DNA from: Alphaproteobacteria bacterium | GTDB lineage: Bacteria > Pseudomonadota > Alphaproteobacteria > RS24 | Direction: 5' to 3' | Assembly: GCA_029248825.1 (NCBI GenBank) | Contig: JAQWIP010000114.1 | Span: 1-20,585 of the forward strand | DNA length: 20,585 nt | In this document: positions 9,140 through 16,053 of the stretch, in pieces | Position numbering within the stretch: position 1 is the stretch's first letter | Layout of the letters: every line of letters begins with the position of its first letter | Made by a program: the position numbers and the translations under genes | The notes under the pieces: model-generated | Database searches by the model: none | What the model was told of the DNA's origin: nothing | What the model saw: the letters and a program-made list of their open reading frames with translations, nothing else

Positions 9140-10674
9140 CCCTCAACCGACCCCAAAAAATCGGGCGCATGCGCCTCTAGCCAGTGCGCCACAGGCGCCA
9201 AGGCAGGGTGCGCCATATGGCTTTCGAGATAGCCCAAGACGCGCGGCAAATGTTTTAAATAGCTTGGCTTATGATCGCGCTCGGACAGGCGCACGAAAAT
9301 ACCCGCAATCTTTAAATTGCGCTGCACGGCGCATATCGCATAGGCGGTTTGAAAGGCTTCACGCGCTGGCTCATCCGCTCCAAAGCGCGTGGCGCAATAA
9401 TGCTCATAAGCCGCCGCTTGTAATTCGGGCGCCACATCGACGCGGGCATCGCATAAGAGCGACGATAAATCATAGGCCGCATGACCCGCCAAAGCGTCTT
9501 GCACATCAATCAGACCGACCCGAAACCGCGCTTGCGCTCCCTCGCGCCACAAAAGATTGACCGAATGATAATCGCGCAAAACACTGACGCGAGGCGCCCG
9601 CAAAAGCGTGTCGCCCAATGGCTCCCAAAGCGCGTGCCAGCTTTGCGCGGCCGCAGACGATATCTCGATGCCGCGATAGGGCAAATACCATTGCGTAAAA
9701 AGGTCGGCCTCCACCGCTTGCACTTTGCCATCATAGGGCGCCAAAAATTCTGCCGCAGGGCTTTGGTGCAAATGCAAAAGGTTCGACACCGCTTCGCGAT
9801 AAAACACCGCGCGGTCGATTGTTTCATCCATGGCGATATGGCGGTCGCCAAAGTCTTCCATCAGGGCAAAGCCTTGCGCCTCGTCGCGCGCCCAAATATC
9901 GGGCGACGAAAGCCCATGCGCGCCCAGCCAATCGACCATGGCGCAATAGGCCGGCATGGCCTCGGCCAAATGCGCCACTTGGCTATAGGGTTTGCCATCA
10001 TAAATAGCCGGCCCATCGGGGCCTTTGACCCAATCCATCAACACGCCTTGGCGCCCGTCGGGCAGGGTTAGGCGCTCATAGCGCCGCGTCGAGGCATCGC
10101 CAGCAAGGGGCGCGCGCGTTCCCGCGCCCCACCCCGCTTGGGCAAGAAAGCTTTGAAGGGCTGCTTCTCTGGCTTGCGCGGCCTTTAATGACGCAATGAT
10201 TTCGGGTGCCGCTTCGATGATAATCTGGCGCGCGTCTGGCGCGCCCTCGACCAGTGATAGAGTGACGCTCACGGTGGGGTCGGACAAAAACCCCTCGGCA
10301 CGGCTGGCCCATTCCAACAGACAAATGTCGCTCTCCAGCGCGTCCAAAAGCCCAAGCTCTTCGACTTCCGAGGCTTCGGAGAGGCGGTATAAATCGCTGT
10401 GTATAATCGCCGGCGTGCACGTCTCATAGGGCTGCACCAGCGTGAAGCTTGGGCTAGGCACGCGCGTCTTCGGACCGCATTTGGCTTTGATGAAGCCACG
10501 CGCGAAAGCGGTTTTACCCGCTCCCAAATCGCCTTCTAGAAAAATCAACCAACCGGCTTTGGCTTGCCCCGCCAGCCAAGCGGCCAGCCGCAAGCTGTCT
10601 GCTTCTTGCGCAGCGTGAAAAGTAAAACAAGGTGAAGTGACAGCCATACCCGCTTTTAAGCCCATGGCTGGCAT
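9136..10674 (-). CDS. tsaE-amgK: Fusion protein: tRNA t6A ATPase TsaE plus AmgK-type sugar 1-kinase
   Basis: A 512-residue two-domain protein. Residues about 10-165 are TsaE (YjeE): Walker A GDLGAGKT at 48-55, VPSPSFTLVQPYE, HSDLYRL and LLEWASRA. TsaE is the ATPase needed by TsaB-TsaD to form threonylcarbamoyladenosine at tRNA position 37. Residues about 170-512 are an aminoglycoside-phosphotransferase-fold kinase resembling AmgK, which phosphorylates the anomeric carbon of MurNAc/GlcNAc: GDASTRRYERL from 192, catalytic loop VLRDYHSVNL at 365-374 and the metal-binding LIDVQDA near 390. Fusions of this kind are known in alphaproteobacteria. murU follows with a 4-base overlap. Starts at 10665 or 10647 are also possible (10647 gives a more usual TsaE N-terminus); none has a strong ribosome binding site. 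Confidence 0.92.
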   Translation of the reverse strand: MPAMGLKAGMAVTSPCFTFHAAQEADSLRLAAWLAGQAKAGWLIFLEGDLGAGKTAFARGFIKAKCGPKTRVPSPSFTLVQPYETCTPAIIHSDLYRLSEASEVEELGLLDALESDICLLEWASRAEGFLSDPTVSVTLSLVEGAPDARQIIIEAAPEIIASLKAAQAREAALQSFLAQAGWGAGTRAPLAGDASTRRYERLTLPDGRQGVLMDWVKGPDGPAIYDGKPYSQVAHLAEAMPAYCAMVDWLGAHGLSSPDIWARDEAQGFALMEDFGDRHIAMDETIDRAVFYREAVSNLLHLHQSPAAEFLAPYDGKVQAVEADLFTQWYLPYRGIEISSAAAQSWHALWEPLGDTLLRAPRVSVLRDYHSVNLLWREGAQARFRVGLIDVQDALAGHAAYDLSSLLCDARVDVAPELQAAAYEHYCATRFGADEPAREAFQTAYAICAVQRNLKIAGIFVRLSERDHKPSYLKHLPRVLGYLESHMAHPALAPVAHWLEAHAPDFLGSVEG

Positions 10675-10686
10675 TCGGCAAGCTGC

Positions 10687-11976
10687 CTAGTAACGATAAT
10701 GCTCGGGCTTGAACGGGCCGGCTTGTTGAATGCCCAGATAATCGGCTTGATCATCGGATAATTCGGTCAGCTTCACGCCCAATTTGCCCAAGTGCAAACG
10801 CGCAACTTTCTCGTCCAAATGTTTCGGCAAGACATAGACCTGCTTTTCATAAGACGAGCCATTTTGCCAAAGCTCAATTTGCGCCAATACCTGATTGGTG
10901 AACGAGGCACTCATCACAAAGCTTGGATGACCCGTGGCACAGCCCAAGTTCAGCAAGCGACCTTCGGCCAGCAAAATAATGCGTTTGCCATCTGGAAACT
11001 CAATTTCATCCACCTGCGGCTTCACATTATGCCATGGGTGGTTTTTCAAAGCGGCGACCTGAATTTCGCTATCGAAATGGCCAATATTGCCTACAATCGC
11101 CCGGTCTTTCATCTCGCGCATATGCTCTAGCGTGATGATGTCTTTATTGCCCGTCGCGGTGATGAAAATATCGGCCATCGGAGCGGCATCTTCCATGGTT
11201 GTGACCTCATAGCCTTCCATGGCGGCTTGCAGCGCACAAATCGGGTCGACTTCGGTGACCATCACGCGCGCGCCTTGCGAGCGCAGGCTTTCTGCCGAGC
11301 CTTTGCCGACATCGCCATACCCACAGACAACGGCAATCTTACCCGCCATCATCACATCGGTGGCGCGTTTCACGCCATCCACAAGGCTTTCGCGGCAACC
11401 ATAAAGATTGTCGAATTTCGATTTGGTCACACTGTCATTGACGTTAATGGCTGGAATTTTGAGCGTGCCATCTTTGGCCATATCATAAAGGCGCAAGACA
11501 CCGGTGGTGGTTTCTTCCGACACGCCGACGCAATCGTCGAGAATTTCAGGATATTTTTCGTGGCACAAGGTGGTCAAATCGCCACCATCGTCCAATAGAA
11601 TATTTGGCGTCCAGCCATCGGGGCCTTGGACTGACTGCTCGACGCACCACCAATATTCTTCTTCGCTTTCTTCTTTCCAAGCAAACACAGGCACGCCCGT
11701 TGCGGCAATCGCAGCCGCCGCATGGTCTTGGGTCGAGAAAATATTGCACGACGACCAGCGCACTTGCGCGCCCAAAGCCGTCAGGGTTTCAATCAGCACC
11801 GCCGTTTGAATGGTCATATGCAAGCAGCCCGTCACGCGCGCGCCTTGCAGCGGTTTGGAAGCGCCAAACTCTTCGCGCAGCGCCATCAGACCCGGCATTT
11901 CGGTTTCGGCAATGGCAATCTCTTTGCGACCCCAATCGGCCAGCGAAATATCGGCTACTTTATAATCTTGTGTCAT
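10687..11976 (-). CDS. ahcY: S-adenosylhomocysteine hydrolase
   Basis: A 429-residue NAD-dependent enzyme that splits S-adenosylhomocysteine (SAH) to adenosine and homocysteine, relieving inhibition of methyltransferases. Visible: CLHMTIQTAVLIETL with the substrate histidine near 53, CNIFSTQDHAAAAI, NVNDSVTKSKFDNLYGCRES, the Rossmann NAD loop GYGDVGKG at 219-226, GNIGHFDSEI, and the conserved C-terminal end PFKPEHYRY. Many proteobacterial AhcY proteins are about 460-470 residues because of an insertion; this one is the shorter form. AGAGG lies about 8 bases ahead of the ATG. It is set off from ptsH by 132 bases holding a palindrome and a promoter-like sequence. The next gene begins 12 bases after its stop. 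Confidence 0.98.
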   Translation of the reverse strand: MTQDYKVADISLADWGRKEIAIAETEMPGLMALREEFGASKPLQGARVTGCLHMTIQTAVLIETLTALGAQVRWSSCNIFSTQDHAAAAIAATGVPVFAWKEESEEEYWWCVEQSVQGPDGWTPNILLDDGGDLTTLCHEKYPEILDDCVGVSEETTTGVLRLYDMAKDGTLKIPAINVNDSVTKSKFDNLYGCRESLVDGVKRATDVMMAGKIAVVCGYGDVGKGSAESLRSQGARVMVTEVDPICALQAAMEGYEVTTMEDAAPMADIFITATGNKDIITLEHMREMKDRAIVGNIGHFDSEIQVAALKNHPWHNVKPQVDEIEFPDGKRIILLAEGRLLNLGCATGHPSFVMSASFTNQVLAQIELWQNGSSYEKQVYVLPKHLDEKVARLHLGKLGVKLTELSDDQADYLGIQQAGPFKPEHYRY

Positions 11977-12022
11977 GAAAGACCTCTTTCTCTATCTCAG
12001 CAGGAAACCCTGAATTGCGCGA

Positions 12023-12051
12023 GTTTTAGCAGCCAAGCATCGGCTTGGCAA
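12023..12051 (-). promoter_or_regulatory. Candidate promoter for ahcY, with a hairpin in its spacer
   Basis: The minus strand shows TTGCCA (12051-12046), 17 bases, then TAAAAC (12028-12023), matching the -35 and -10 consensus at 5/6 and 4/6. The leader would be about 40 bases. The spacer largely coincides with a perfect 7-bp inverted repeat, GCCAAGC-CGAT-GCTTGGC (12049-12032), with no U tract after it on either strand. A second possible -10, TATAAC, lies further upstream, directly before the palindrome at 12059-12074. Which one is used cannot be decided by reading. Confidence 0.35.
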
Positions 12052-12058
12052 TAGCCAT

Positions 12059-12074
12059 ATAAAGTTTTCTTTAT
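12059..12074. promoter_or_regulatory. Palindromic operator candidate upstream of ahcY
   Basis: A perfect 6-bp inverted repeat with a 4-base centre, ATAAAG-TTTT-CTTTAT. On the minus strand it extends to ACATAAAGAAAACTTTATAT with one outer mismatch. It lies in the 132-base gap before ahcY, in AT-rich sequence, and abuts both possible promoters. This form suits a winged-helix dimer; SAH-responsive ArsR-family regulators (SahR) control ahcY in several proteobacteria, so that is one candidate. I cannot confirm the consensus. Confidence 0.4.
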
Positions 12075-12108
12075 GTCGTTATATTCACCCTAAAGCGGGC
12101 TGGCGGGC

Positions 12109-12384
12109 TTAGTCTTCGCCGAACTTATCGTTGACCAATTGCGTTAAAGCGTCGAGGGCGGCTTGGGCTTGCGCGCCCGAGGCCGATAAGGCGATGGTGC
12201 TGCCGAGGCTCGCACCCAGCATCATCAGCCCCATAATGGATGTTGCCAAAACGCTTTCGCCATCTTTGCTGACGTTCACTTGCGCGTCGAATTGTTCGGC
12301 CAATTTAACAAATTTAGCCGAGGCGCGCGCGTGCAGCCCGCGTTGATTGGTGATTTGCACTTGCACGTCAGGGGGGGAACTCAT
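12109..12384 (-). CDS. ptsH: Phosphocarrier protein HPr
   Basis: A 91-residue HPr-fold protein. The PEP-dependent phosphorylation site is His18 in RGLHARAS. The regulatory serine is Ser49 in TSIMGLMMLG, equivalent to Ser46 of Bacillus HPr and the target of HPr kinase. Both sites are intact and hprK is two genes upstream, so HPr can in principle integrate PEP-derived and ATP-derived signals. There are no sugar-transport EIIB/EIIC genes nearby, and no enzyme I in the window, so a regulatory role is likely. GGAG lies 8 bases before the ATG; the gap from the EIIA stop is 18 bases. Codons 3-5 contain a run of seven C. Confidence 0.96.
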   Translation of the reverse strand: MSSPPDVQVQITNQRGLHARASAKFVKLAEQFDAQVNVSKDGESVLATSIMGLMMLGASLGSTIALSASGAQAQAALDALTQLVNDKFGED

Positions 12385-12402
12385 GAGAGACGCTCCAGAG
12401 TT

Positions 12403-12804
12403 TTAAGTATTGGCCAGAACTTCGCTGGCGACCGAGATATATTTGCGCGCCGCTTCCTTGGCCTCCAAAACCGCCTCGGGCAACGCCATACTGTCGCGGA
12501 TGGAGGCAAATTTAATCAGCATCGGCAGATTGATACCCGCAATCACTTCCACTCTATCTTTCTCCAATAAAGAGATAGCCAGATTGGACGGTGTGCCGCC
12601 AAACATATCGGTTAAAAGCGCCACGCCTTTGCCGCTATCGACTTTCGAAATCGCATCGACAATATCTTGGCGCCGCTTTTCCATATTATCATCGGGGCCG
12701 ATGGAAATCGTCTCGAGCTGGCTTTGTGGGCCGACCTCATGTTCGACGGCCGCCTGAAATTCCTGCGCCAAAGCGCCATGCGTTACTAATACCAAACCAA
12801 TCAT
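12403..12804 (-). CDS. PTS EIIA component, mannose family (regulatory)
   Basis: A 133-residue stand-alone EIIA-Man-type protein (often named ManX or PtsM in alphaproteobacteria). It begins MIGLVLVTHGALAQEF, with the phospho-acceptor His9. The loop LLTDMFGGTPSNLAI is the other strong family mark, and INLPMLIKF follows. It accepts phosphate from HPr. With no EIIB, EIIC or EIID beside it, it is more likely a regulator or phosphate sink than part of a transporter. The frame extends to an ATG at 12855, but AAGGAG exactly 6 bases upstream of 12804 and the family N-terminus fix the shorter start. It lies 68 bases after hprK and 18 before ptsH. Confidence 0.93.
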   Translation of the reverse strand: MIGLVLVTHGALAQEFQAAVEHEVGPQSQLETISIGPDDNMEKRRQDIVDAISKVDSGKGVALLTDMFGGTPSNLAISLLEKDRVEVIAGINLPMLIKFASIRDSMALPEAVLEAKEAARKYISVASEVLANT

Positions 12805-12810
12805 CTGTGT

Positions 12811-12816
12811 CTCCTT
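12811..12816 (-). promoter_or_regulatory. Ribosome binding site fixing the EIIA start
   Basis: The minus strand reads AAGGAG, six bases (ACACAG), then ATG at 12804. It excludes the 17-residue extension from the upstream ATG at 12855, which encodes a polar segment unlike the family. Confidence 0.8.
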
Positions 12817-12872
12817 CGCGCGCTCATTAGGCTCTCTCGCCCCAGCGGCAGTCATTGCAATTTCAAGATACC

Positions 12873-13361
12873 TTAAATTTCATAAATTCCGTCATCGGAA
12901 AACGCATTATTTTTGGCCGCCGCCCCACCCAAGGCTTGCAGCGCCGTCTGGATAATCATCGGCGTGGCACTATCATGCGCGTGCAAGCGCAAACGCGCAA
13001 CGCGACCCTCGCCATAAGTAAACCAATCGGCAGGCGCCATGCGCGCGACGTCTTCGCGCGCGCATAACTCAACGGCCAGATTAATCGGCGCGCGCTCGAT
13101 ATAGGCGCGGCGCACCACCCCCAACCCGCGCAGCTCCAATAGCCCCCGCAGGGTGTCATGGGGGCTGGCAAAAATCTGCCCGTCTTGCTCGTCCAACACC
13201 AAGCGATCATCACCAATGAATTCGCCCTCGCACGTCTTCAATAGACGCGCCGTCAAACTCGATTTGCCACTGCCCGACGCGCCCAATAAGACAACCCCGC
13301 GCCCGTCTATCGCCACCGCACTGGCGTGAAATATCTCGTGGGGCAATGCCGAGGTAACCAT
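12873..13361 (-). CDS. hprK: HPr kinase, short alphaproteobacterial form
   Basis: A 162-residue protein that matches only the catalytic C-terminal half of HprK/P, which is about 310 residues in Firmicutes. Seen: a histidine-containing start (HEIFHASAVAI), Walker A GASGSGKSS at 27-35, the acidic pair in FIGDDRLVL at 48-56, and the family signature LELRGLGVVRR from about 75. It should phosphorylate the regulatory serine of HPr, whose gene is in the same cluster. The missing N-terminal domain is normal for alphaproteobacteria and is not a truncation here: the start lies 2 bases after the chvG stop, implying translational coupling. This places HPr kinase directly downstream of a two-component system. 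Confidence 0.94.
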   Translation of the reverse strand: MVTSALPHEIFHASAVAIDGRGVVLLGASGSGKSSLTARLLKTCEGEFIGDDRLVLDEQDGQIFASPHDTLRGLLELRGLGVVRRAYIERAPINLAVELCAREDVARMAPADWFTYGEGRVARLRLHAHDSATPMIIQTALQALGGAAAKNNAFSDDGIYEI

Positions 13362-13363
13362 GG

Positions 13364-15064
13364 CTATTTGCCCCGTGCGGCAGCCGCCGCTTTGCTGGGC
13401 AAACCAGCCCGCGGCAAAGTTAAGGTAAAATAAGTGCCTGTGCCATCGAGGCGATTGTCGGCGGTTAAATCGCCGCCATGGGCGCGTGCGATTTGGCGCG
13501 AAATCGATAGCCCCAAGCCAGAATGACCCGCCGCATGAGACTGGTTGGAAGGCTGATGCGTGCGGTCGGTATAAAACCGCTCGAAAATCTTTTCTTGCGT
13601 ATCGGGCGCAAGGCCGGGCCCCTCGTCCGCCACAATCATTGCGACATGCGCGCCATGGGCTTGTGTGGTCACAAACACGCGCCCGTCCGCTGGGCTGAAA
13701 GAAAGCGCATTGGAAATAAGATTATCGAGGATTTGGGCAATCGGCGATTTTTGCGCCAAGACCGGACAGACCGCCTCGGCGCGCACCACCAGCTCTCGTT
13801 TTGGACTGGCCTCCCCCAAGCCCTCGCCAATCGCGCCCGCCACATCTCGGCTCAATTGCGATAGGTCGAAAGCCTCGCTGGCGCCGCGATTTAATTCGGC
13901 GTCGAGCCGCGTGGCATTGGCAATATCGGAAATCAATCGATTGAGCCGCTGCACATCATTATCGATAATGCCCATCAGTTGCGCGTGCGCTTCGGGCGTT
14001 TGGCTGCGGTCGGTATGCTCGATGCTCTGCACGGCGCTATGCAGCGAGGTCAGCGGGTTTTTCAGCTCATGCGCCACATCCGCCGCAAAGCGGTCGATGG
14101 TGTTAATGCGGTCGAGCAAGCGCCCCGTCATATCGCGCAAGGACGACGATAATTCGGCGATCTCATCGCCGCGCGGGCTGTAATCGGGAATCGTGTCCAA
14201 CCCGGGCAAAGTCGGCGAATGGCTGCCAAAGCCGCGCATCGCCGCCGCTAGTCGGCGCACGGGGATAATAAAAGTCGCGGCTAAAATAAGCGAGGTCAAC
14301 ACATTCACCACCAAGGCAATGCCAGAGAGCTGTAAGACGGCTTGGCGTTCTTGCGCCAATATAGAGTCAATTTCGCCAGGCTGTGTCGAGACCATAAGCG
14401 CGCCAATGATGGCTCGATAGCCCTGCACGGGAACCGCGACGGTGAGAATATCGCCACCCTCTTCGGATTGGCGTTGCAAGCTGGCGGTGCGTCCGCGCAA
14501 AGCAGCCACCACTTCCTCCAAGCCACGACCATCGGCGGCATTTATCTCGCTCAATAGCGGCGCCGAGGGGCGAAAAAAACGTTGCGTCGACTGCCAAGCG
14601 AAAGTCAAAAAACCCGGCATTAAATCATCTGTCTCCATGGGCGGCAGAGATTTGGCAATCACCCGCGCCGAGCGATCCATATGGGCGCTGTCCAAAACCA
14701 AATCGCCATTTCCCGTATAGAGCCGCAACCGCGCGCTGGAGACTTGTCGAGATTGGCTCATCACGCGCTCGGCATCGCGCAATTGCCAACGCGCTTGGCC
14801 GCCATCGCGCAACAGGCGATCTAGCAGAGAGGGTTCAAAAAACTGAAACGGATTATCGGGCTCCGCTGTTTGGCTGAGGGCGCCAGCAATCAGGCGCGCT
14901 TGCGCTTCTAGGTTTTGGCGATAGGCATTGGTCAAGACCTGACGGGTTTCGCTGAGGATTAAAATGCCGCCAACCAATACCAAAAGACCGAGCATGTTCA
15001 GCAAAATCAGCCGCGCCAAAAGCGTGCGCGTGGGGAAGCGAAAAGAAGAAGGCATAAAACGCAT
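13364..15064 (-). CDS. chvG: Sensor histidine kinase ChvG/ExoS family
   Basis: A 566-residue inner-membrane sensor kinase. Membrane segments lie at about 15-37 and 246-267, enclosing a periplasmic sensor domain of roughly 205 residues. A HAMP region follows (about 268-320), then the DHp helix with phospho-acceptor His332 in FAADVAHELKNPLTSL. The ATPase domain contains N box ILDNLISNALSFSP, DEGPGL, FERFYTDR and GHSGLGLSI. In Rhizobiales, ChvG-ChvI senses acid or envelope conditions and controls exopolysaccharide, motility and virulence or symbiosis; the signal here is not known. The ATG at 15064 shares one base with the chvI stop codon (TAATG). A second ATG three codons later is possible. Confidence 0.93.
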   Translation of the reverse strand: MRFMPSSFRFPTRTLLARLILLNMLGLLVLVGGILILSETRQVLTNAYRQNLEAQARLIAGALSQTAEPDNPFQFFEPSLLDRLLRDGGQARWQLRDAERVMSQSRQVSSARLRLYTGNGDLVLDSAHMDRSARVIAKSLPPMETDDLMPGFLTFAWQSTQRFFRPSAPLLSEINAADGRGLEEVVAALRGRTASLQRQSEEGGDILTVAVPVQGYRAIIGALMVSTQPGEIDSILAQERQAVLQLSGIALVVNVLTSLILAATFIIPVRRLAAAMRGFGSHSPTLPGLDTIPDYSPRGDEIAELSSSLRDMTGRLLDRINTIDRFAADVAHELKNPLTSLHSAVQSIEHTDRSQTPEAHAQLMGIIDNDVQRLNRLISDIANATRLDAELNRGASEAFDLSQLSRDVAGAIGEGLGEASPKRELVVRAEAVCPVLAQKSPIAQILDNLISNALSFSPADGRVFVTTQAHGAHVAMIVADEGPGLAPDTQEKIFERFYTDRTHQPSNQSHAAGHSGLGLSISRQIARAHGGDLTADNRLDGTGTYFTLTLPRAGLPSKAAAAARGK

Positions 15065-15774
15065 TAGTCGGTTTCTTTAAACTTATAGCCAACGCCATAA
15101 AGGGTCTCAATGGCGTCGAATTGTTTGTCGACGGCGCGAAACTTGCGGCGCAATCGTTTGATGTGGCTATCGATGGTGCGGTCGTCGACATAGATTTGGT
15201 CGTCATAGGCGGCGTCCATTAGGGCATCGCGACTTTTTACCACACCGGGGCGGCGCGCCAACGCATCGAGAATCATAAATTCCGTCACCGTCAGCGAAAC
15301 CGCAAGCTCGCGCCACAGGCAATCATGGCGGTCGGCGTCGAGACGAAGCGAGCCGCGCACTAAAATTGTGCCATTATCGTCTTGCGCTTTTTCCGATTTC
15401 GGCTCAGCGCGCGCCTTGGTGCGACGCAAGACCGCGCGGATACGTTCGATGAGGAGACGCTGCGAAAACGGCTTGGTGATATAATCATCGGCGCCCATTT
15501 TAAGGCCAAACACTTCATCAATCTCATCGGCTTTACTGGTTAGAAAAACCACGGGCATTTGGCTGGTTTGGCGCAGTTTTCTGAGCAATTCAAGGCCATC
15601 CATGCGCGGCATTTTAATGTCGAAAACGCCGATATCCGACGGCGTTTGCGCCAAGGCCTGCAAAGCCGCTTCGCCATCGGTAAAACTGCGCACGCCAAAA
15701 CCCTCGCCTTCCAGCGCCATGCGAACCGAGGCCAAAATATTAGCATCGTCATCGACCAGAATAATTTGTGCCAT
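15064..15774 (-). CDS. chvI: Response regulator ChvI (OmpR/PhoB family)
   Basis: A 236-residue two-domain regulator. The receiver domain has the acidic pocket VDDD (8-10), phospho-acceptor Asp52 in VFDIKMPRMDG, the switch serine/threonine in VVFLTS, and Lys101 in YITKPF. The C-terminal winged helix (about 135-236) contains LTVTEFMILDALARRPG, DDRTIDSHIKRLRRKF and the terminal wing ETLYGVGYKF. It is the cognate partner of ChvG, whose gene starts within its stop codon. The start at 15774 is chosen because AAGGAG lies 6 bases before it; the upstream ATG at 15792 would add only six residues. It is divergent from pckA across 279 bases. Confidence 0.95.
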   Translation of the reverse strand: MAQIILVDDDANILASVRMALEGEGFGVRSFTDGEAALQALAQTPSDIGVFDIKMPRMDGLELLRKLRQTSQMPVVFLTSKADEIDEVFGLKMGADDYITKPFSQRLLIERIRAVLRRTKARAEPKSEKAQDDNGTILVRGSLRLDADRHDCLWRELAVSLTVTEFMILDALARRPGVVKSRDALMDAAYDDQIYVDDRTIDSHIKRLRRKFRAVDKQFDAIETLYGVGYKFKETD

Positions 15775-16053
15775 ATTTAACTCCTTTGCCAATCCTAGGC
15801 TTTTGCGGCGGGGAAGAGAAGCCGCGATGATAAAAAACTGCGATGCGCGCGTGGGGGACGCTCATTTCATTTGTTTGGCGCCGCGATTGTGGGCGTCTTG
15901 GGGGCAAGCGCAAATCATCAACATGAATTGTGGCAAGGGTGCGGCAGTTGGCTTGCGTCTCGTGAAAAGGACGCAGATATTCCGGCATCCGCTCACGAGG
16001 GGCGCATGTTTATTTGGCACCCGTTTCTGGCAAACGGGCAGGGGATTTAAATC
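15775..16053. promoter_or_regulatory. Divergent chvI / pckA control region
   Basis: This 279-base gap is the longest non-coding stretch in the window and must hold the promoters of both genes. Reading toward chvI, AAGGAG at 15786-15781 is its ribosome binding site, but I see no convincing -35/-10 pair. Reading toward pckA, TTGCGT (15953-15958) and AGATAT (15975-15980) with a 16-base spacer is a weak candidate, and a hairpin at 16020-16038 precedes AGGGGA (16040-16045), the likely pckA ribosome binding site. No credible small gene was found. A long minus-strand frame crossing it is antisense to pckA. Confidence 0.6.
16020..16038 (+). promoter_or_regulatory. Hairpin in the pckA leader next to the ribosome binding site
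   Basis: A perfect 7-bp inverted repeat with a 5-base loop, CCCGTTT-CTGGC-AAACGGG. It ends one base before AGGGGA (16040-16045) and 15 bases before the pckA ATG. As RNA it would sit against the ribosome binding site; as DNA it could be a binding site. No U tract follows, so it is not an intrinsic terminator. Confidence 0.4.

Noticed and set aside
9481..10071. A 196-codon plus-strand frame opposite the kinase half of tsaE-amgK
   Set aside because: It lies wholly antisense to conserved kinase motifs and is rich in Arg, His and Gln as expected of a reverse-strand shadow.
12032..12049. An intrinsic terminator between ptsH and ahcY
   Set aside because: The stem is good but no T run follows on either strand.
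11977..12108. A possible SAM or SAH riboswitch upstream of ahcY
   Set aside because: The region has one simple 7-bp hairpin and a DNA palindrome, but I could not match the conserved cores or pseudoknot layout of the SAH or SAM-II classes. A covariance-model search would settle it.
12873..13361. hprK as a truncated pseudogene, since it is half the Firmicutes length
   Set aside because: Walker A, the acidic pair and the HprK signature are intact, the gene is tightly packed behind chvG, and the short form is normal in alphaproteobacteria.
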